Origin: Flavobacterium sp. ACN2
GTDB lineage: Bacteria > Bacteroidota > Bacteroidia > Flavobacteriales > Flavobacteriaceae
Assembly: GCF_002303885.1 (NCBI RefSeq)
Contig: NZ_MRCM01000004.1
Span: forward strand, 301,229 to 365,228
Direction of reading: 5' to 3'
Length of the DNA: 64,000 nt
Every line of letters begins with the position of its first letter. The stretch's first letter is position 1. Shown here piece after piece: positions 39,284-47,340 of the stretch. The notes under the pieces are model-generated. The model did not search any database and was not told the origin of the DNA. It was given only the letters and a program-made list of their open reading frames with translations. The position numbers and the translations under genes are program-made.

Positions 39284-39331
39284 TGTATGAAACAAAATTA
39301 GTACAGGTGGTAACATTTTTTTGTATATTTG
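39284..39331. promoter_or_regulatory. divergent promoters dinB / S24 repressor with candidate operator
   Basis: Two perfect TAnnTTTG elements face outward: TAATTTTG on the minus strand (39293-39300, for dinB) and TATATTTG on the plus strand (39324-39331, for the repressor). Neither has a TTG at the -33 position, as in promoters that need release or activation. TGTA (39284-39287) and TACA (39302-39305) form an inverted repeat with 14 bases between. The 23 bases between the two -7 boxes would be an efficient place for one repressor dimer to silence both genes. Confidence 0.5.
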
Positions 39332-39357
39332 CTGTTCCAAATTATAACAAATTTATT

Positions 39358-40131
39358 ATGTCCTTATTTTCAGACAACATCAGAGCGTTAAGGGTTAAGC
39401 ATAAAATATCACAGGAGAAATTAGCTGAAAACCTTAGTATTACAAGAGGAAGATACGTGAAATACGAAGACGGAACTTCGGAAGCACCGTATGATATTCT
39501 AAAGAAGATTGCGTTATATTTTCATATGAGTATTGACTTGATATTATCTGTCGATATACGTAAAATTGATGTGCAAAATTTGATAAAATTGGAAGGTAAC
39601 CGACTTATTTTGCCCATTCAAGTGGATAGTTTTGGAGAAAATTTTATTGAAATTGTATCTCAAAAAGCAAAAGCAGGATATTTGAACGGATATGCTGATC
39701 CTGAATATATTGAAAGTTTACAGCAAATTACACTTCCGTTTTTAGGACCTGGAAAACATCGCGGATTTCCCGTTGAAGGCGATTCAATGCCTCCACACGA
39801 AGACGGTTCTATCATTATTGGTCGTTATGTAGAAAAACTAGGAGAGGTGATGGACGGTAAAACCTATATTCTGATTACTAAAAATGAAGGAATGGTGTAC
39901 AAACGTCTCAATAAAAACAAAAAGAACTCTTTGGTTTTAGAATCCGATAACAGTTTTTATCCGAATTATGAAGTGAAAGCTTCTGATATTTTGGAGATTT
40001 GGGAATATGAATGTAATATTGGCCGTTCGGATAAAAAACAAGAAATGACAGAAACCGGAGCAATGAAAGATTTGCTTTTAGAATTGAAACGTGAAGTTCG
40101 AGAGATTAAGAATAATACTTCGAATACCTAG
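39358..40131 (+). CDS. LexA/CI-like repressor: XRE HTH with S24 self-cleavage domain
   Basis: This 257-residue repressor starts at ATG 39358; the longer frame from 39055 is rejected because it overlaps dinB on the other strand. The N-terminal XRE helix-turn-helix (about 6-63, ISQEKLAENLSITRGRYVKYE) is followed by a peptidase S24 domain. The likely cleavage site is Ala106-Gly107 (KAKAGYLNGY), with nucleophile Ser143 (GDSM) and base Lys182 (VYKRL). This is the plan of LexA and phage CI proteins: RecA filaments trigger self-cleavage and derepression. Divergent dinB-dnaE2 genes are its evident targets. Confidence 0.92.
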   Translation: MSLFSDNIRALRVKHKISQEKLAENLSITRGRYVKYEDGTSEAPYDILKKIALYFHMSIDLILSVDIRKIDVQNLIKLEGNRLILPIQVDSFGENFIEIVSQKAKAGYLNGYADPEYIESLQQITLPFLGPGKHRGFPVEGDSMPPHEDGSIIIGRYVEKLGEVMDGKTYILITKNEGMVYKRLNKNKKNSLVLESDNSFYPNYEVKASDILEIWEYECNIGRSDKKQEMTETGAMKDLLLELKREVREIKNNTSNT

Positions 40132-40160
40132 AGGTTCATTAACTATAGAAATTAAGAGTA

Positions 40161-40688
40161 ATGATATTTATTGTTTATACAGGCACAGTGAGTTTTATAA
40201 CAAGAACAGAATTAACACTTGCAGAATGGGATAAACGATTTCACAAGTTTCTAAGAGTTATTGGTTTTATTAGTGATGAAGAATTTCTGGACGAACTTCG
40301 ATTTTCATATCGTGTTGATGATAAGACTGTTGAAGAGATTAATGAAATAATCAGTAAAAAGAGTTTTGTCAGTATTAGAATTACAAACAAAGTTTTTGAA
40401 GGCTTTCGATATGCTGAGAATTATTTAGATTTTACAACTATAGAAGGACAGATTTTGTATTTTGAAGATTGGAATTTTATATTTCGAGTCTTTAATGAAG
40501 AATATTTTCTTTGGTGTTTTTTAGGCGGAATAGCAGATGTCCAAAGAGAAATTAAATTAAGCGAAGAGGATATCAAAAAATATAAAGAAATTGGTTTAGC
40601 ACAAATAGATTATTTGATTGATAATTTGCAGAAAATGGATTCAATCGAATATGAAAAAGCAATTGCCGAAAATAGGAAATTACTTTAA
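40161..40688 (+). CDS. protein of unknown function, 175 aa
   Basis: This is an acidic soluble protein with no signal peptide. I do not recognise a family. Aromatic-rich stretches (ILYFEDWNFIFRVFNEEYFLWCFLGG, 97-122 region) and helical ends suggest a globular fold. It starts 29 bases after the repressor gene and ends 12 bases before a GNAT gene on the same strand, so the three may be co-transcribed. A damage-linked role cannot be claimed from position alone. Confidence 0.6.
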   Translation: MIFIVYTGTVSFITRTELTLAEWDKRFHKFLRVIGFISDEEFLDELRFSYRVDDKTVEEINEIISKKSFVSIRITNKVFEGFRYAENYLDFTTIEGQILYFEDWNFIFRVFNEEYFLWCFLGGIADVQREIKLSEEDIKKYKEIGLAQIDYLIDNLQKMDSIEYEKAIAENRKLL

Positions 40689-40700
40689 ACCGACTACTTT

Positions 40701-41150
40701 ATGAATATCCAAAAAGCCAAAATCGAAGATCATATCTGTTTAACGGAAATCACCAAAAAGTCAAAGGCGTATTGGGGATATTCGGATGAGCAAATGAAGA
40801 AATGGAGTAATAATCTAACCATCACCATAGATTATATCAAAACAAATCCTGTTTTTAATTTGGTTGATGAGAATCAGATTGTTGGTTATTATTCTTATTT
40901 AAGATTAGAAAACAATCAGGTAAAATTGGATAACTTATTTATTTTACCTGAATATATAGGAAAAGGATTTGGTTCTTTTCTAATGAATGATTTTTTGGAA
41001 AGAATGCGAAATGAAAAATGTCAAAAAATCATTTTAGATTCAGAACCAAATGCCGAACAATTTTACCAGAAAATCGGATTTACAAAAATCGGTGAATTTG
41101 AAACTTCCATAAAAAATAGATTCATGCCGATTATGGAAATGAATCTTTAA
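40701..41150 (+). CDS. GNAT-family N-acetyltransferase
   Basis: This 149-residue acetyltransferase has a conserved core: a strand with NLFILPEYIGKGFGSFLMNDF (the acetyl-CoA pyrophosphate loop, GKGFG) and the C-terminal SEPNAEQFYQKIGFTKIGE. The substrate is unknown. It may be the last gene of a short plus-strand unit with the repressor and the 175-aa protein. It is convergent with the exonuclease gene at 41160. Confidence 0.88.
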   Translation: MNIQKAKIEDHICLTEITKKSKAYWGYSDEQMKKWSNNLTITIDYIKTNPVFNLVDENQIVGYYSYLRLENNQVKLDNLFILPEYIGKGFGSFLMNDFLERMRNEKCQKIILDSEPNAEQFYQKIGFTKIGEFETSIKNRFMPIMEMNL

Positions 41151-41159
41151 TTCTGGAGT

Positions 41160-41681
41160 TTATTTTAAATCAATTTTCAGTTGCATTTCATTTTTCATAT
41201 GCAATAATGCTTCAGCATTTCCCATGGCATCATCAACGGGATTATGCGTATGTTCCGTTTTTCGAAGATGTTTCCATTGAGCAAAAGTATCATTTACTAA
41301 ACCACAGTATAAATCACCTATTCTTCTTGATGAATATCCAAAAGGATTTCTATTCAAAAAATGATGAAAATACCAGCAAATGAACATCCAGTCAAAACCA
41401 TTATTATCGCTAATAAATATTGGTCTTCCTTTTGAATTTTCTTTTATCCATTCTTCAAAATTTAGCATTACCTCTTTTGGATCATCAAATTCTAAAGTTG
41501 TTTCTCTGTCGAAACCTGAAATTGCTAAAGCTTGCGGATCAAACTTATCGGAAATAGGTTTTAGTTTTCCATAAAAAGTTTTATCTAACTTTTCATTTAC
41601 AAGCACAGCGCCAAAGCATATCATGGAATAATCTCCAGGAATTGGTCCGTCTGATTCTATGTCTACAACTATATAACTCAT
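41160..41681 (-). CDS. DEDDh-type 3'-5' exonuclease domain protein
   Basis: This 173-residue protein has a DnaQ-like fold. Acid residues are in VVDIESDGP (Asp7, Glu9), the NNGFDWMF segment and the terminal HNPVDDAMGNAE (His and Asp). It is short, a single domain, probably an exonuclease on RNA or DNA; the substrate is not clear. A TAAGTTTG -7 element lies on the minus strand at 41706-41713, about 25 bases before the ATG, so it has its own promoter. Confidence 0.83.
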   Translation of the reverse strand: MSYIVVDIESDGPIPGDYSMICFGAVLVNEKLDKTFYGKLKPISDKFDPQALAISGFDRETTLEFDDPKEVMLNFEEWIKENSKGRPIFISDNNGFDWMFICWYFHHFLNRNPFGYSSRRIGDLYCGLVNDTFAQWKHLRKTEHTHNPVDDAMGNAEALLHMKNEMQLKIDLK

Positions 41682-41757
41682 TTAATTTTTGATTTGTTTT
41701 TCTAACAAACTTAAAATATTAAATAAAGAATAATAGCATTTTATGACAAATTATAAA

Positions 41758-42519
41758 TTAAAAAACCTTCGCAAATCCCAAACCATATTGCTGTCCATTA
41801 TAAAAGGGCAATATCATAGAAGTAGATTTATTTTCGGCTGATGATTTGAACAATTTTTTAGTGATATACGGATTAATCCAATAGGCAATTTTGGTACTCA
41901 AAATCCCGATTCCAGCTCCAGCAGCCACGTCTGTTAGCCAATGGCGGTTGTTGTAAATTCTGAAAAGGCCAGTTCCAGTTGCAACGGCGTAACCTGCAAT
42001 TCCGTACCAAATTGATTTGTCTTTGTATTCTTGATATAAAAATTCGGCACCCATAAACGCAGTTGCAGTATGTCCGGAAGGGAAGGAGTTGTTTGAACTT
42101 CCGTCGGGCCTTTCTACATGTGAAATTGATTTTAAACCTAAAACCGTTGTAGCCATAATTGCATACGAAGTCACCAATATCACAGAGCGGTCACGCATAT
42201 TGTTTTTGCCTTTTACGCCAAAAGCATTCAACGCATACACCGATGCAGCAGGCGCATACTGAGAAAAATCATCAATTGTAACTTTCTCGTCAATGTCTTC
42301 AGTAACTTCTTTTTTTATTTGCGAATTGAAGCTTAACAGCTGATCGCTTTCAAGTCCAATAACACCATACCCAATTAATACACTAGGAATAATCAATTGT
42401 TTATAATTGAATTTTAGCTGATGTGAAGTACTGTCAATTTTTGTAATCGAATCGTTTTGCTGCGCATTTACAGAAAATAATCCGAATAGAAATAGTAGGG
42501 AAATCGTTTTGTGGAACAT
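41758..42519 (-). CDS. PAP2-type phosphatase, exported
   Basis: This is a 253-residue membrane/periplasmic acid-phosphatase-like protein. A signal peptide (FHKTISLLFLFGLFSVNAQQ) is followed by the PAP2 signature: HVERP, SFPSGHTATAF and RIYNNRHWLTDVAAGAG, including the catalytic His residues. Likely substrates are lipid phosphates such as undecaprenyl pyrophosphate or lipid A phosphate. I start at ATG 42519. A TAATTTTG -7 element at 42541-42548 overlaps the upstream TTG alternative at 42543 and rules it out. Confidence 0.88.
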   Translation of the reverse strand: MFHKTISLLFLFGLFSVNAQQNDSITKIDSTSHQLKFNYKQLIIPSVLIGYGVIGLESDQLLSFNSQIKKEVTEDIDEKVTIDDFSQYAPAASVYALNAFGVKGKNNMRDRSVILVTSYAIMATTVLGLKSISHVERPDGSSNNSFPSGHTATAFMGAEFLYQEYKDKSIWYGIAGYAVATGTGLFRIYNNRHWLTDVAAGAGIGILSTKIAYWINPYITKKLFKSSAENKSTSMILPFYNGQQYGLGFAKVF

Positions 42520-42682
42520 TTTCTTAGTCGTTATATTGTACAAAATTAACGAATGTTCGACGCAGGTATTTTGGGCTTAATTGAACCTTAAGGGAATATT
42601 AATTTGTTGGTTTTAAATGAGGTAATTGAATTAAGATTGGCTAAATTTTATTTTATTTAGATTGATGATTTTAAGTAAATAA

Positions 42683-42821
42683 GTCCCAGCGGGACGATAT
42701 ATTTATAGAAAATTTATTAGGCGAGTTTTTTAAGCCCCAGAGGGGTGAAATATGTCGCTCCGCTGGAGCTTATTATCAATGTGAATCAAATTAGCTATAA
42801 ATATCTCGCTTCTCCGAAGCT
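42683..42821. repeat. multi-palindrome intergenic repeat, copy A
   Basis: Four short GC-rich palindromes are set in AT-rich DNA: GTCCCAGCGGGAC (42683-42695), GCCCCAGAGGGG, GCTCCGCTGGAGC, and GCTTCTCCGAAGC (42808-42820). The outer two are joined to ATATTTATAG and its complement CTATAAATAT, so the whole unit is a long inverted repeat. Copy B is at 53355-53510. It lies in the 299-base spacer after the kdp kinase gene, which otherwise shows nothing. Confidence 0.85.
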
Positions 42822-42842
42822 CTTTTAATAATTCACAATTTT

Positions 42843-44570
42843 TTAAACTTTCAACGAAAACCAAAAAGTACTTCCCAGTCCTAAATTACTTTCTACGCCA
42901 ACACTTCCGTTTTGGGCTTCAATAAATTCTTTGCTTATCGCTAAACCCAATCCAGTTCCTGATTTTTGACTTCCTGGAACTTGAAAATATTTATCAAAAA
43001 CTTTGTCTTTATATCTTGTATCAATTCCTTTTCCGGTATCAATAACCTGAAAAAACATTTGATTATTTTCTTCTTTTAATTTAATAAGAATCGTGCTTTT
43101 TTCAGACGAATATCTAATGGCATTCGATAAATAATTAATTAAAACCCAGCCTGTTTTTTCAGCATCTGCTTTTACGTTTTTGAGATTTTCATTGGCATCA
43201 ACAATTAACTGAATTTGTTTTTGGTCTGCCTGAACTTTTACAGCTTCTACGGCATATTTCACAATTTCCTGCGGATCGCTTTTTCCAATATTCAGTTGAA
43301 TATTTCCAGTTTCCAATTGTGATAAATTCAGTAATTCTCCTGTAATTTTCAGCAAACGCTGACTGTCATCTTTTATACTTTCAACCAATTGTTTCTGATC
43401 GTCGTTCATATTGCCCGTTTTAGCATTTTCAAGCAATTGAAGACTTAATTTTATAGAAGCAATTGGTGTTTTTAGCTCGTGCGAAACGGTGGCAATAAAA
43501 TTCGTTTTAGCAAAATCCAATTCTTTAAAAAGCGTAATATTTCGAAGAATAATGACATCGCCAATATTGATTTCTTTTTCTTCGCCAGTTGGCGTTATTG
43601 TTATATTGTGAATTTCTTTTTCGAAATAACTTTCTTTTCCGTGAGCAAAAATTTTGAGAGGCTGTTTTTTAGTAGTTTCACTTTCTTTCAGAATCAAAGA
43701 ACGAATTAAATCATTAGAAACAGCTAATTCAGATGCGGGTTTTCCAATTATATCTTCTGATTTTAGACCAATAATTTTCAGTGCTTCATCATTCACAAAC
43801 AAAACAATTCCTTCGTTATCCAAACCAATAATTGGATCATTCATATTATTGATAAGCGTTTCCAGCCGTTTCTTTTCAAAAAGAAGTTTGTAAACATTGC
43901 TGTCATGATATTCTTCCAGCTTTTGCGCCATCGTATTAAACGATTTGGCTAGATCTCCAAATTCGCTGTGACTTGTAAAATGAACACGTTCTGAATAGTT
44001 TTTATTGGCAATTTCCTTAATACTCTGCGTTAATTCTCTAATCGGATTGGCAATATTATTAGGTAGATTAACCAATAGATTAAAAGCAATCAGAAAGCAT
44101 AAAGTTCCCACAATGGCAATCGATAAATTAGCCGTTTCAGCCGAATGTTTAGCGATATCGCTTTTCTGTTTTATGGCGTCCAGATTCAGTTTCATAATCG
44201 CAAAAATATCCTGACGAATCTGAGCTTTTACTGATTCATCAGCATTGTTTTTGTCTAAAAGAGCAAAACTCGCTTTCAGTTTTTCGGTAGCTTGTTTTTC
44301 CCCTGGTTCTGTAATATTTTGAGTCTGCTTTTCAAGATTTTCCTCAAAACTCTGAATTGTTTCTTTTGAATCCGACTTTATTCCGTCCAAGGCAAAAATC
44401 ATATTTCGGGAATATTCCAAAGTATTATAATTGGATTTCAGAATATTCTCGGTGTCTTGCTTAATCAAAAAAACAGAATAAGCACTCACTAACGAGAGAA
44501 TGATAATCATTAAAAATAACAATCCAACACCCAGATTCAATTTGGTTTTAATTCTCATTTTATAAAACAT
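42843..44570 (-). CDS. membrane histidine kinase of the kdp locus (HAMP-PAS-HisKA-HATPase)
   Basis: This is a 575-residue kinase. Membrane helices lie at about 13-36 and 149-169, flanking a helical periplasmic region. A HAMP linker follows at about 170-222, a PAS domain at about 233-345, HisKA with His364 (TVSHELKTPI), and an ATPase domain with NYLSNAIRYSSE, DTGKGIDTRY and GTGLGLAISKEF. It follows the kinase-less kdpD, separated by a 214-base hairpin element, and probably supplies its missing catalytic half. The start may be Met5 (44558) rather than Met1. Confidence 0.9.
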   Translation of the reverse strand: MFYKMRIKTKLNLGVGLLFLMIIILSLVSAYSVFLIKQDTENILKSNYNTLEYSRNMIFALDGIKSDSKETIQSFEENLEKQTQNITEPGEKQATEKLKASFALLDKNNADESVKAQIRQDIFAIMKLNLDAIKQKSDIAKHSAETANLSIAIVGTLCFLIAFNLLVNLPNNIANPIRELTQSIKEIANKNYSERVHFTSHSEFGDLAKSFNTMAQKLEEYHDSNVYKLLFEKKRLETLINNMNDPIIGLDNEGIVLFVNDEALKIIGLKSEDIIGKPASELAVSNDLIRSLILKESETTKKQPLKIFAHGKESYFEKEIHNITITPTGEEKEINIGDVIILRNITLFKELDFAKTNFIATVSHELKTPIASIKLSLQLLENAKTGNMNDDQKQLVESIKDDSQRLLKITGELLNLSQLETGNIQLNIGKSDPQEIVKYAVEAVKVQADQKQIQLIVDANENLKNVKADAEKTGWVLINYLSNAIRYSSEKSTILIKLKEENNQMFFQVIDTGKGIDTRYKDKVFDKYFQVPGSQKSGTGLGLAISKEFIEAQNGSVGVESNLGLGSTFWFSLKV

Positions 44571-44583
44571 TTAATTTTTTTTG

Positions 44584-44797
44584 AACCATATAAGTTATAT
44601 AAGTTCATTTAAAAACTGTGCTTAAAATTTAACCGCAAAGAGCGCTAAGGTTTCGCAAAGCACGCAAAGGTTAGATTAAAAGCTTTGCGTCTTTGCGAGC
44701 AAAATAATTCTAGCGAACTTTGCGTAAAAACCTTGCGAACTTTGCGGTTAAACTTCAACGCCCCGAATTTAAATGAACTTATATAACTTATATGGTT
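44584..44797. repeat. 214-bp MITE-like element with perfect 30-bp terminal inverted repeats
   Basis: Bases 44584-44613 (beginning AACCATATAAGTTATATAAG) are the exact reverse complement of 44768-44797. The interior holds a second inverted pair (AACCGCAAAG at 44631-44640 and CTTTGCGGTT further in) and several CTTTGCG words. It fills the spacer between kdpD and the kinase gene, ending nine bases from the kdpD stop codon. No ORF lies inside. In RNA it would form a very stable rod. Confidence 0.9.
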
Positions 44798-44806
44798 TAA
44801 AAACTT

Positions 44807-45931
44807 TTAAGACAGAATAACAAGATCAACATTTGATAAAGACAGCTTGTTTAGCAAACGTCTGAAAATTGTTGTAGACAAAATTACTTTAAATAAATTC
44901 AAATGCGGTTTTCCGATGCACACAGTTGTAATTTGTTTTTCTTCTACAGTTGTCAAAATTGCATTGGCAATATTCGAATTTTCGAGTTTAATAACTTCGG
45001 CTCCTAATTGCACGGCAAGTTTAAAGTTATTAATTAAATGTCTTTGTTTATCAAGTGCAATTCTTGTACTGCTTTCCTGCGGAGTTTCGACATACAAAAC
45101 ATACCAGCTTCCGTTATAATAGCTTGCCAATCGAGCTGCTTTTCTGATCACAATTTTAGCCGTTTTATCATTACTGCTAATACAGGCCAACAATTTTTCA
45201 TGTCGTAAAGCATGAAGATTCGGAACTTCATTTTCAACTTTTCGAACGACCTGACTCGCTACTTCTTTCAAAGCCAATTCCCGAAGTTGTAAAATCTGTT
45301 CCGATTTAAAAAAGTTCGCTAAAGCAGTCGGAATTTTATCTGCCGTATAAATTTTACCTTCCTTTAAACGCGCAATCAAATCTTCCGAAGTCAAATCGAT
45401 ATTCACGACCTCATCGGCCAGACGCAAAACATTATCAGGAATTCGTTCCTGAACATCAATATTCGTAATTCGTTTTACGTCTTCGTTTAAACTCTCAATA
45501 TGCTGAATATTAACAGCTGAAATTACATTTATTCCAGCTTCCAGAATTTCTAAAACATCCTGCCAGCGTTTTTCGTTTTTGCTTCCTTCAACGTTTGTAT
45601 GTGCCAATTCATCAACAATAACCACTTCTGGTCTAAGGTTGATGATAGCCTGAACGTCGAGTTCTTCGAGTTCTTTTCCTTTATAAAAAATAGTCCGCCT
45701 CGGAATAATCGGAAGACCGGCAAGTAATTCATGCGTTTCCTTCCGCATGTGTGTTTCAATGTAGCCAATTTTTACATCGATTCCGTTTTTCAATAACGAA
45801 TGCGCTTCTTGAAGCATACGAAAAGTTTTGCCCACACCGGCGCTCATTCCAATGTAGATTTTAAACTTTCCTTTTCGTGATTTCTGAATTAAATCGAGAA
45901 AGTGCTGTGCGTTATTATTTTCGTTTTCCAT
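44807..45931 (-). CDS. kdpD: KdpD sensor domain + UspA-like domain, without histidine kinase
   Basis: This 374-residue protein matches only the N-terminal half of E. coli KdpD (894 aa). It has the KdpD domain with Walker A GMSAGVGKT (28-36), IGYIETHMRKET and VIVDELAHTNVEGSKN, then a Usp-like nucleotide-binding domain (about 250-374). It ends before the membrane helices and kinase. The next gene downstream is a complete membrane histidine kinase, so the two probably work as a split KdpD that senses potassium or nucleotide state. It is in the kdp set after the porin. Confidence 0.92.
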   Translation of the reverse strand: MENENNNAQHFLDLIQKSRKGKFKIYIGMSAGVGKTFRMLQEAHSLLKNGIDVKIGYIETHMRKETHELLAGLPIIPRRTIFYKGKELEELDVQAIINLRPEVVIVDELAHTNVEGSKNEKRWQDVLEILEAGINVISAVNIQHIESLNEDVKRITNIDVQERIPDNVLRLADEVVNIDLTSEDLIARLKEGKIYTADKIPTALANFFKSEQILQLRELALKEVASQVVRKVENEVPNLHALRHEKLLACISSNDKTAKIVIRKAARLASYYNGSWYVLYVETPQESSTRIALDKQRHLINNFKLAVQLGAEVIKLENSNIANAILTTVEEKQITTVCIGKPHLNLFKVILSTTIFRRLLNKLSLSNVDLVILS

Positions 45932-45941
45932 ATTTTATGAG

Positions 45942-46018
45942 GTAAGATGTTATCTGTAAAATGTAAAATGTCCTGCGTAATGTTTAGTACATCTTACATT
46001 TTACAAAAAACATTTCAC
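45942..46018. repeat. inverted repeat of the GTRARATGT family between kdpD and the porin gene
   Basis: The left arm begins GTAAGATGTT and contains TGTAAAATGTAAAATGTC. The right arm (45988-46018) is its near reverse complement (about 25 of 31 positions), with a loop of some 15 bases. The same arm occurs at 50320-50350, and related pairs lie at 50744-50835 and 52568-52653. Confidence 0.8.
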
Positions 46019-46022
46019 TAGA

Positions 46023-47102
46023 CTAAAATGAAATCGCCAGCGAAGTTGTCACGAACGTATTCGTATCCGTTGGAAGATTATTTTTATTGGTGAAGATTTC
46101 GTCTTTGCTTGAAAGATTTCTGGCTTCAATTCTAAACATAACATTATCAGTAACTAAGTAATCAAAGTTAGCTGAAAATCCGTAAGTTTTAAAACCATTT
46201 GGCGTTTCAGTTGCGATAATTACACCTTTTTCATCACTATAATATTCACCTCTCACCGCAAGCTGAATCTTGTCAACGGGTTTGTATTGCAGAATCAAAA
46301 CAGGCGAAAACCAAGTGTCGTATTTGTTACTATTTTTAGCCGATTGCTGAGATCCAACATCAAAACCAGCCGTTACATTTGTTTTCTCCGTTACTTTAAA
46401 CTGTCCGTAAAAGTTGTTGAAATAACGCCATTTTTTATCAATATCTGGCTGCTCATTTCCAACATAAGTACTCCAGTTCAAAACAACTTTATCAGATGGT
46501 TTGTAAGTAATTTGAGTTCCAAAAGCAGGTGTTTGATTGCCTTCTACTTTTTCAATTCTTTGCCAGCCATTCAAGTACATACCCGCCAAATACCATTCTC
46601 CTGATTCAGAGGTATAACCAATTTTGACTCCTGCTTCATAATAAGGCGAATTCTCAGCCAGAATACTTCTTGATAAAGTTTGACAGTCTTTTCCAATGGC
46701 ACTTTCAAAACCAATGTGAGCTGGCATAATCCCTGCATCAATCCATAAATTATGGCTTTTCGAAATTTTCACACCCACATTTACCTCGTAAACATTTTTC
46801 AACAAACCTTGTTCAGCAGACATATTATATTCGGCATAAGTTCCCGCCATTAAGGCAAAATTTCCCCGAACATTTTCTTTGGTATAATTTACTTTTGCAA
46901 GACCTAAATTGATGTTTACTTCATTACTTTTATTAAAGTTATAAAAAAAGCTTGGCCGAGTATGATTTTCAGGTTTTCCAAAATCATAGCTGTAATAGGT
47001 TTCTACATATCCCGAAAACGTCAGCGGACTTTTTGATTCTTCTTGTGCATGTAAATTGCTATAACCAAAAGCGATTAGAGCAGTAAGTATTATTTTTTTC
47101 AT
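46023..47102 (-). CDS. outer-membrane porin of the kdp locus
   Basis: This 359-residue exported beta-barrel protein has a signal peptide (KKIILTALIAFGYSNLHAQ). It has alternating hydrophobic strands with many aromatic residues (FSGYVETYYSYDF, TFVTTSLAISF at the end, a typical barrel C-terminus). It matches the outer-membrane porins placed in Bacteroidetes kdp operons. It lies between kdpC and kdpD, so it probably lets potassium cross the outer membrane when external K+ is low; this role is inferred from position. Confidence 0.82.
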   Translation of the reverse strand: MKKIILTALIAFGYSNLHAQEESKSPLTFSGYVETYYSYDFGKPENHTRPSFFYNFNKSNEVNINLGLAKVNYTKENVRGNFALMAGTYAEYNMSAEQGLLKNVYEVNVGVKISKSHNLWIDAGIMPAHIGFESAIGKDCQTLSRSILAENSPYYEAGVKIGYTSESGEWYLAGMYLNGWQRIEKVEGNQTPAFGTQITYKPSDKVVLNWSTYVGNEQPDIDKKWRYFNNFYGQFKVTEKTNVTAGFDVGSQQSAKNSNKYDTWFSPVLILQYKPVDKIQLAVRGEYYSDEKGVIIATETPNGFKTYGFSANFDYLVTDNVMFRIEARNLSSKDEIFTNKNNLPTDTNTFVTTSLAISF

Positions 47103-47138
47103 TTTTGTGGTATTCTATTATTTATTAGTAGATTTTTT

Positions 47139-47223
47139 AGGAGCTAATCCCGCTATCCGTTTCAATCTTTTCCTGGCTAAAGAAGCCAGAAAAAGGATTT
47201 CCACTACTATCGGGGCTAGGGCA
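47139..47223. repeat. dispersed 85-bp hairpin repeat, copy 1
   Basis: It begins AGGAGCTAATCCCGCTATCC and ends CTATCGGGGCTAGGGCA. The centre is a stem CTTTTcCTGGCT and AGCCAGaAAAAG with a five-base loop. Copy 2 at 63123-63205 has the same flanks but a different stem sequence that still pairs. It lies in the 437-base spacer between the porin and kdpC. Confidence 0.85.
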
Positions 47224-47266
47224 TTTGGGGTAAAAAAGGCATTTTTGTATTATAATATTTTCATAT

Positions 47267-47293
47267 CCTAACAGGTTTCCAAAACCTGTTAGG
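47267..47293. repeat. ACAGGTTT hairpin, copy 1
   Basis: CCTAACAGGTTT and AAACCTGTTAGG form a perfect 12-bp stem with a three-base loop. Copy 2 (47467-47493) and copy 3 (62920-62950) share the AGGTTT core. Confidence 0.85.
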
Positions 47294-47340
47294 TATTATT
47301 GTAAGTTTAGTTTTTTAGATTCCAATTCTCGCCATTTTTT

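Noticed and set aside
39055..39357. Long upstream extension of the S24 repressor frame
   Set aside because: It runs antisense through dinB and its promoter; the HTH domain begins properly at ATG 39358, downstream of the TATATTTG box.
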